Below, in pieces: positions 6,786-13,216 of a stretch of 13,216 bases of DNA. The notes under the pieces were generated by a model, which was not told the origin of the DNA, ran no database searches, and saw nothing but the letters and a program-made list of their open reading frames with translations. Source of the DNA: Spirochaetaceae bacterium (GTDB taxonomy: Bacteria > Spirochaetota > Spirochaetia > SZUA-6 > Bin103); assembly GCA_028820215.1 (NCBI GenBank), contig JAPPKD010000179.1:1-13216 (forward strand), in the 5' to 3' direction. The position numbers and the translations under genes are program-made. The first letter of the stretch is position 1. Each line of letters begins with the position of its first letter.

Positions 6786-8014
6786 CGGGCGAAGGCGATG
6801 TTGTCCGCGATCGAGCGCGAGAACAGGAACACGTCCTGCTCCACGCTGGCGATCTGCGACCGCAGGCTTTCGAGGTTCCACGTGCGCAGGTCGATGCCGT
6901 CGACGCGCACGCTGCCGTGCGTGGGGTCGTAGGTGCGGTTGACCAGCCGCGTCAGCGAGCTCTTGCCGGAGCCGGTCTGCCCGACGATCGCCACGGTCTC
7001 CCCGGCTGCGAGGTCGAGGTCCACTCCGGTCAGGACGGGGCCGCTCCCTTCATAGCCGAAGTTCACCGCCTGGAAGGAGATCGCCCCCTCGATCGGCGCG
7101 CTGACGCCGGCGGCGTTCTGGTCGATGCCCGAGGTCTGCCTGAGCACCCCCAGGATGCGCTTGGCGCCGGCGATGCCGCCCTGCAGCATCGAGAACGAGA
7201 ACGCGGAGATGAAGGTCGGGATGCGCAGCGCGTGCATGAGCCCGACGAAGGCGATCAGCCCGTCCAGCCCGATCACGCCTCGCTGCAGCGCCAGCACGCC
7301 ATGCAGCAGCGCCAGCCCGGCCAGCGCGCCGTAGATCAGCATCGGGACGTAGAAGCCCTCGATGCGGTTGGAGCGCACGAACAGCTCCTTGAAGGCGCTC
7401 ACCGTGCGGCCGAAACGTCCGCGCTCGAACGCCTCGCGCACCGACACCTTGACCACCTCGATGCCGGAGATCGCCTCCTCCAGCGCGGCGGTCATCTCGC
7501 CCTGCGCGCGGCGCTGCTCGAACAGCACCGGCCCCAGCCTGCGGACGAACGCGCGCAGGGTGATCGCGAAGGAGACGGCGTATAGGACCGGCACCAGCAT
7601 CAGCTCGGCGTCCAGCAGCAGGATGTAGACGATCGGGGTGATGAAGCCCATCACCATGTCGCTGATGAACAGGATCCCCGGATGGATCATCATCGACAGC
7701 ATCCGCGAGTCGTCGGTAGCGCGGGCCACCAGGTCGCCGATCCGCTGCCGGTCGTGGTAGGTCTGGCTCTTGCCGAGCAGGTTGCGATAGAGTTCGTCGC
7801 GCGCATCCCGCTCGATGCGGTGGGCGAGCGTCAGGGTGCAGGCGTTGGCCGCCATCGACAGGCAGGCGTCGCCTGCCAGGATCACCAGCAGCCACAGGCA
7901 GGCGACGAGGATCCCGGCCGCCGGCGCGGCAGGCGTTGCCGGCTCGAGGATCTGCGCGGCGACCCGGCCGACCATGATCGGCGCCAGCCCGTACGCCCAC
8001 CAGGCGCCCGAGTG

Positions 8015-8034
8015 CAGCACCGCCGCGCCCGTGG
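8015..8034 (-). other. Frameshift site 1 in ABC half A
   Basis: Upstream of this stretch the ABC-like frame ends W-I-L-S-H-L-R-R-Y-P; downstream the family-like frame begins A-A-V-L-H-S-G-A-W-W-A-Y-G-L-A-P. The join needs one base added, or a small deletion repaired, within or next to this GC-rich stretch. The exact position cannot be fixed without homologs. The spacing from R-R-Y-P to the P-I-M-V-G segment looks a few residues short, so a longer deletion is possible. Confidence 0.6.
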
Positions 8035-8183
8035 ATAGCGGCGCAGATGGGACAGGATCCAGCGCGCCGCCGAACGCGTGTCGTACGGCTGCCGCTCCCG
8101 GCGCGACCGCACCTGCCCCTGCGTCCCGCCGGGACGCCATTCGCTCGCCACTGCCCTATTACTCCTTTCCGTTTCCTGCTCGC

Positions 8184-8212
8184 CGACCGGCGCCGGCCTG
8201 CTCGGCCGGTCG
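8184..8212. terminator. Hairpin between Uma2 gene and ABC genes, no U-tract
   Basis: Perfect 8-bp arms CGACCGGC and GCCGGTCG enclose a 13-nt loop in the 66-bp gap between the Uma2 stop and the ABC half A start. No T-run follows on the - strand, so it is a poor intrinsic terminator. It could instead be an mRNA stability or processing element within the operon. Confidence 0.3.
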
Positions 8213-8217
8213 CCTCG

Positions 8218-9168
8218 TCAGCGGCTCAGGCGCTCCCGGAAGTCCGCCTGGCTGGTGCAGGCAGCCGCAGCAGCAGCGATGACGCGCACGGGCAGATCGG
8301 CGAACCCCGGCACGCCGGGAAAGTCCGCGCCGACCGCGATGCCGCGCGCCGTCAGCAGCTCGCGCGCCAGTTCCGCTTGCGATTCCGCCCGCGCTTCCGC
8401 CCGTTGCGAACGGAGCAGGGGATCGTCGTCCGGGCCGGTGCCCTCCCGCTCGCCCAGCGCCCGGCCCACCCGTTCCAGCACCGCGCTCGTCGCGGCCGAG
8501 AACGCCGGCTCGTTCAGCGCCGCGTGGATCTCCTCCGCCGTCCAGCCGGGGAACGCCCGGCTTGCCGCAGACGGCCGAAACGCACCGTTCTCCAACAGGT
8601 GAATCGTCAGGCCTGACCGTCTCCCCCGCGGGCGGCTCGCCGAAGGCGCGTCCGGCACCTCCACCCACACCTCCGGGAATCCCCACCACTCGTACTGCGG
8701 CAGCTTGCGCCGCCGTACGTCGGTGGTGTGATCCACCTCCAGCACCACGTCCGGCGGGTCGTCCTCTCCCAGCATCATCGCCTTCGCCCCCGGCAGCCGG
8801 GCGCGTTGCGGATGCAGGTATACCGACTCGTCGGCCTGCATGATGACCTGCGGCTCGCCGCGCCGGTCGCGCTGCAGCAGGTCCATGGAACCGAAACACC
8901 TGATCGGAGCACCGCGCATCCGGGCGATCAGGGTCACCAGGCCGGTCAGGCACCGCGACGGCGACTCGTGATACGGACTGGCCGGCTCGCACACCCACGC
9001 GGTTTCGCTGACCGCGTCCCAATACTCGAAGCGCAGTTCGCAGTCATCCAAGTCCTCGCGCGGCAACCGGACGGGCGTGCACCCGGGGAACTCGGCGGCG
9101 GTCGGCGCCTGCGCGCATGGCGGCGCGACATCCACCGCGGGACTCGGCACAGGGGAAGGAGAGGCCAC
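8218..9168 (-). CDS. Uma2-family (DUF820) PD-(D/E)XK endonuclease
   Basis: About 316 residues from GTG 9168. The core carries the Uma2 pattern P-P-D-V-V-L-E-V-D-H-T-T followed by a Lys in R-R-R-K-L, then G-F-P-E-V-W-V-E-V. By analogy Asp140, Glu144 and Lys155 would be the PD-(D/E)XK residues. The family is usually annotated as restriction-endonuclease-like, with no firmly established role. C-terminal residues about 235-300 are an Ala/Glu-rich helical tail of unclear function. The start is uncertain: ATG 9300 would overlap the divergent dioxygenase gene and adds a Pro/Ala-rich leader, GTG 9150 and GTG 9135 are alternatives, and none has a good ribosome site. The conserved part begins around L-P-R-E-D-L at about 9063. 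It lies upstream of, and on the same strand as, the ABC and MBL genes and may head that operon, though a function shared with them is not evident. Confidence 0.8.
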   Translation of the reverse strand: MASPSPVPSPAVDVAPPCAQAPTAAEFPGCTPVRLPREDLDDCELRFEYWDAVSETAWVCEPASPYHESPSRCLTGLVTLIARMRGAPIRCFGSMDLLQRDRRGEPQVIMQADESVYLHPQRARLPGAKAMMLGEDDPPDVVLEVDHTTDVRRRKLPQYEWWGFPEVWVEVPDAPSASRPRGRRSGLTIHLLENGAFRPSAASRAFPGWTAEEIHAALNEPAFSAATSAVLERVGRALGEREGTGPDDDPLLRSQRAEARAESQAELARELLTARGIAVGADFPGVPGFADLPVRVIAAAAAACTSQADFRERLSR

Positions 9169-9248
9169 GGTCCGCGCAATGTACGTGGCCGGTGCCAACG
9201 CATGCAAACGCTCGGCGGCACGACTCGCCGGCCCGGCCGCCGGAGGGG

Positions 9249-9254
9249 TATTAT
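9249..9254 (+). promoter_or_regulatory. Candidate -10 box for dioxygenase gene
   Basis: TATTAT matches the sigma-70 -10 consensus at 5 of 6 bases and stands out in an otherwise GC-rich spacer. Transcription would start near 9261, leaving a short leader of about 18 nt that contains the ribosome site at 9265-9272. No good -35 is visible at the right distance, so an activator may be needed. Confidence 0.45.
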
Positions 9255-9278
9255 CGGTCGGGCGGTGAGGAGTTGACC

Positions 9279-10178
9279 ATGCAGACACAGGGGCTGACAC
9301 GGGAACTGACGCGGAACCTGACTCAGGCGCAGATCGACGAGTATCACGAGCGCGGCTACATCGCCGTGGAAGGAGTCCTGCCGGACGAGCAGGTGGCCGA
9401 GCTGCAGCGGGTCACCGACGACTTCGTCGAGCGCTCGCGTGAGACCACCGAGCATACCGACGTCTACGACCTGGAGCCGGACCACACGCCTGAGGAGCCC
9501 AAGCTGCGGCGCATCAAGGAGCCGCATCTCGTGCACGAGGTGTACGACCGGGCGATGCGCGACGAGGGCATCGTCGAGATGTCCAGCCAACTGCTCGGCA
9601 CCTGGGCGGTGCGCACCCACGGCAGCAAGCTCAACATGAAGTCGGGCGAGTTCGGCAGCCCCGTGCATTGGCACCAGGACTGGGCCTTCTACCCGCACAC
9701 CAACGACGACGTGCTGGCGGTGGGCCTGGCCATCGACGACATGACGCGCGAGAACGGCTGCCTGCTGGCGATCCCGGGATCGCATCGCGGCCCGATCCTG
9801 GACCACAACCAGGACGGAGCCTTCGTTGGCGCGGTCACCGAGCACGGCTTCGATGCCGATGACGCGGAGGCGATCGAGGTACCCGCCGGCGGCATCTCCA
9901 TCCACCACGTCCGCACGCTGCACGGGTCGCTGCCCAACGCCTCGCAGGCGTCACGCCGCCTGCTGCTGCTGATGTACTGCGCGGGCGACGCCTACCCGAT
10001 CTGGATCGCGGGCGGGCAGATGAGCTGGGACCAGTACCGCGCCACCTTCGTGCGCGGCGAGGCCTCCAACGAGGTGCGCATGACCTCGACCCCGGTGCGC
10101 CTGCCGCAGCCGCCGCCGATCCGCTCGGGCTCCATCTACGAGACGCAGCGCGAGCTGAAGGGTTCGACCTTCCGGTAG
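9279..10178 (+). CDS. Phytanoyl-CoA dioxygenase family protein (PhyH-like)
   Basis: A 299-residue Fe(II)/2-oxoglutarate-dependent oxygenase that would hydroxylate a small organic substrate with release of CO2 and succinate. The iron triad is visible: His132-x-Asp134 in V-H-W-H-Q-D-W and His215 in R-T-L-H-G-S. Arg226 or Arg227 in S-R-R-L-L-L is placed to hold 2-oxoglutarate. The N-terminal L-T-Q-A-Q-I-D-E-Y-H-E-R-G-Y-I (14-28) and the E-N-G-C-L-L-A-I-P-G-S-H block (158-169) are typical of the PhyH family. The start at 9279 is fixed by GTGAGGAG at 9265-9272. The gene is transcribed away from the Uma2 gene and converges on PPDK. Its substrate cannot be told: the family includes many non-phytanoyl enzymes. 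The final seven codons, including the stop, are repeated in frame immediately downstream. Confidence 0.92.
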   Translation: MQTQGLTRELTRNLTQAQIDEYHERGYIAVEGVLPDEQVAELQRVTDDFVERSRETTEHTDVYDLEPDHTPEEPKLRRIKEPHLVHEVYDRAMRDEGIVEMSSQLLGTWAVRTHGSKLNMKSGEFGSPVHWHQDWAFYPHTNDDVLAVGLAIDDMTRENGCLLAIPGSHRGPILDHNQDGAFVGAVTEHGFDADDAEAIEVPAGGISIHHVRTLHGSLPNASQASRRLLLLMYCAGDAYPIWIAGGQMSWDQYRATFVRGEASNEVRMTSTPVRLPQPPPIRSGSIYETQRELKGSTFR

Positions 10179-10195
10179 AAGGTCTCGACCTTCAG
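10155..10195. terminator. Hairpin at convergent dioxygenase/PPDK junction
   Basis: Arms CTGAAGG-GTTC-GACCTTC and GAAGGTC-TCGA-CCTTCAG form two perfect 7-bp stems separated by a 4x4 internal loop and capped by CGGTA. The hairpin spans the dioxygenase stop codon and lies 10 bp from the PPDK stop, so it could act on both transcripts. Neither side is followed by a T-run. It is better viewed as a structured 3' end or Rho-assisted terminator than as a classical intrinsic one. Confidence 0.45.
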
Positions 10196-10199
10196 GTAG
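10158..10199 (+). repeat. 21-bp tandem duplication over the dioxygenase stop codon
   Basis: Two adjacent 21-bp units (10158-10178 and 10179-10199) agree at 18 of 21 bases. The first encodes K-G-S-T-F-R-stop, the second K-V-S-T-F-R-stop in the same frame. Loss of the first stop would therefore add one near-identical heptad and then end again. Confidence 0.75.
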
Positions 10200-10205
10200 C
10201 GGCTG

Positions 10206-12896
<2,691 letters not shown>

Positions 12897-12949
12897 GTGC
12901 GTGTGCCCTCCCGGTGTGCTGCCCGTAGGAGAAAGGCCAAGACTCACCC

Positions 12950-12955
12950 TGTCAA
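12950..12955 (-). promoter_or_regulatory. Candidate -35 box of ppdK
   Basis: A perfect TTGACA on the - strand, 54 bases upstream of the GTG start. The -10 at 16-19 bp spacing is poor (TCTCCT or CTCCTA), so the site is plausible but unconfirmed. Confidence 0.4.
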
Positions 12956-12967
12956 GGCGGACCACGA

Positions 12968-12984
12968 CGGCGCCGCAGGCGCCG
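12968..12984. repeat. 7-bp stem hairpin upstream of ppdK
   Basis: CGGCGCC and GGCGCCG flank the loop GCA. It lies just upstream of the candidate ppdK -35 box. In such GC-rich DNA a stem of this size may be fortuitous. Confidence 0.35.
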
Positions 12985-12999
12985 GGACTACCCGCATCC

Positions 13000-13036
13000 G
13001 GCGTGGAGCGCATCGGGCACCGATGCGCCCCACGCC
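13000..13036. repeat. 17-bp inverted repeat (strong hairpin) upstream of ppdK
   Basis: Arms GGCGTGGAGCGCATCGG and CCGATGCGCCCCACGCC pair at 16 of 17 positions (one A-C mismatch) around the loop GCA. This is the longest dyad I found in the window. No T-run follows on either strand; on the + strand AAAGGAGG follows. It could be a REP-like palindromic element, a transcription boundary or a protein site. Confidence 0.6.
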
Positions 13037-13114
13037 AAAGGAGGGGCTGGGCCGCGAACGGCGCCGGGTAACGGCGCGGCTCGCGGGGCGCAACTCCCTT
13101 GCTGGGGACAAGAA

Positions 13115-13133
13115 GCGGCGCCCCGGGCGCCGC
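13115..13133. terminator. GC-rich hairpin near right edge
   Basis: Arms GCGGCGCCC and GGGCGCCGC surround a single C, so in practice about an 8-bp stem with a 3-nt loop. On the - strand it is followed by TTCTTGT and on the + strand by GTATTTCC. It could terminate a transcript entering from the right on the - strand, upstream of ppdK. Confidence 0.35.
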
Positions 13134-13216
13134 GTATTTCCGCTCAGGCTAAGTAGGCTTACAGGTATTGCGCACGGGAAGGATGGCGAAGCTGGCGCAG
13201 CGCCTTATTATCGATA

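Larger units (their letters stand above)
6301..8151 (-). pseudogene. ABC exporter half A, interrupted by two frameshifts
   Basis: The partner half-transporter, about 616 residues if repaired. The N-terminus is read from GTG 8151, supported by AAAGGAG at 8162-8168: residues 1 to about 40 include R-S-A-A-R-W-I-L-S-H-L-R-R-Y-P. Near 8015-8034 the coding frame changes, and most of the membrane domain plus Walker A (G-Q-T-G-S-G-K-S-S, about 6956-6982) is in a second frame. At the five-G run 6781-6785 it returns to the first frame for the signature L-S-G-G-Q (about 6655-6669), Walker B and the switch His (about 6501). Walker B is L-D-D-S-T-S-A-I-D, with Asp replacing the catalytic Glu, as expected for the degenerate partner. 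Start and stop are mutually in frame, so the two shifts are one net loss and one net gain. The coding signal is otherwise well preserved, so recent inactivation or sequencing/assembly indels are both possible. Confidence 0.82.
12897..13216. other. Non-coding, hairpin-rich stretch upstream of ppdK
   Basis: No confident gene lies in these 320 bases. They hold the ppdK ribosome site and promoter candidate, three hairpins described separately, and a fourth weak dyad (GCCGCG 13051-13056 with CGCGGC 13075-13080) overlapping a direct repeat of AACGGCGC (13057 and 13070). At 13183 an ATG on the + strand opens M-A-K-L-A-Q-R-L-I-I-D to the window edge; only GGAAGG abuts it, so whether it starts a real gene cannot be judged. 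Confidence 0.5.

Noticed and set aside
6775..6795. Programmed +1 frameshift in ABC half A
   Set aside because: A CCC-C slip is conceivable, but there is no stop or slow codon, no stimulatory element that I can see, and the gene carries a second break further upstream. A lesion or assembly indel is simpler.
4472..8140. A single 1222-residue tandem ABC transporter
   Set aside because: The stretch between Walker A of the first half and the start of the second half is out of frame junk, while the missing signature and Walker B are present in another frame. A TGATG stop/start overlap at 6299-6303 shows two genes.
9169..9300. N-terminal extension of the Uma2 gene to ATG 9300
   Set aside because: It would overlap the start, ribosome site and promoter of the divergent dioxygenase gene, is Pro/Ala-rich and non-conserved in appearance, and has no ribosome site.
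12897..13013. N-terminal extension of PPDK to ATG 13013
   Set aside because: The extra 39 residues do not resemble PPDK, cross a TTGACA box and hairpin, and a better ribosome site precedes the GTG at 12896.
13085..13200. tRNA or small RNA gene near the right edge
   Set aside because: Hairpins are present but no cloverleaf arms, T-loop GTTC motif or CCA end could be assembled.

Overview
The window is about 13.2 kb of high-GC bacterial DNA, tightly packed, with ten coding units. Several genes appear to start at GTG (HTH gene, Rpn gene, first ABC gene, PPDK and probably the Uma2 gene). The gene set is a diderm-style lipoprotein with a putative-Ig domain, solitary Rpn and Uma2 nucleases, an RraA-family enzyme, a phytanoyl-CoA-dioxygenase-type enzyme and PPDK. 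This resembles what is seen in uncultured marine or host-associated bacteria, such as high-GC spirochaete-like or sponge-symbiont metagenome bins. That assignment is an impression from gene content. There is no rRNA or other lineage marker in the window.

Layout. At 31-999 (-) lies a lipoprotein gene with visibly lower GC than the rest. A 255-bp divergent spacer follows, carrying two related 18-bp dyads. On the + strand come a small helix-turn-helix protein (1255-1683), an Rpn/transposase_31-type PD-(D/E)XK nuclease (1841-2830) and, after a perfect 18-bp palindrome, an RraA-family protein (2968-3684). Converging on it from the - strand is a likely operon read right to left: Uma2-type nuclease (9168-8218), ABC exporter half A (8151-6301, broken by two frameshifts), ABC exporter half B (6301-4472, intact, TGATG-coupled to A) and a UPF0173-type metallo-beta-lactamase-fold hydrolase (4459-3692). 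A phytanoyl-CoA-dioxygenase-family gene (9279-10178, +) diverges from the Uma2 gene and converges on pyruvate phosphate dikinase (12896-10206, -). The last 320 bases have no confident gene but hold several strong hairpins and possibly the first codons of a gene leaving the window.

How the genes work together. The two ABC genes encode the halves of a heterodimeric type IV exporter. Half A carries the degenerate Walker B (Asp-Asp) and half B the non-canonical LSMGQ signature, so together they would form one weak and one normal ATP site. Half A cannot be translated intact as written. Either the transporter is dead or the assembly carries two indels. PPDK links pyruvate and PEP in central metabolism and looks intact. 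The RraA-like, MBL-fold and dioxygenase enzymes probably act on small organic substrates that the sequence does not reveal. The HTH and Rpn genes may form a regulator/nuclease pair.

I see no CRISPR array, IS end, tRNA or rRNA. I do not see a convincing new multi-gene system. The best leads are the operator-like dyads, the broken but otherwise well-conserved exporter half, and the structured DNA next to PPDK and at the dioxygenase/PPDK junction.
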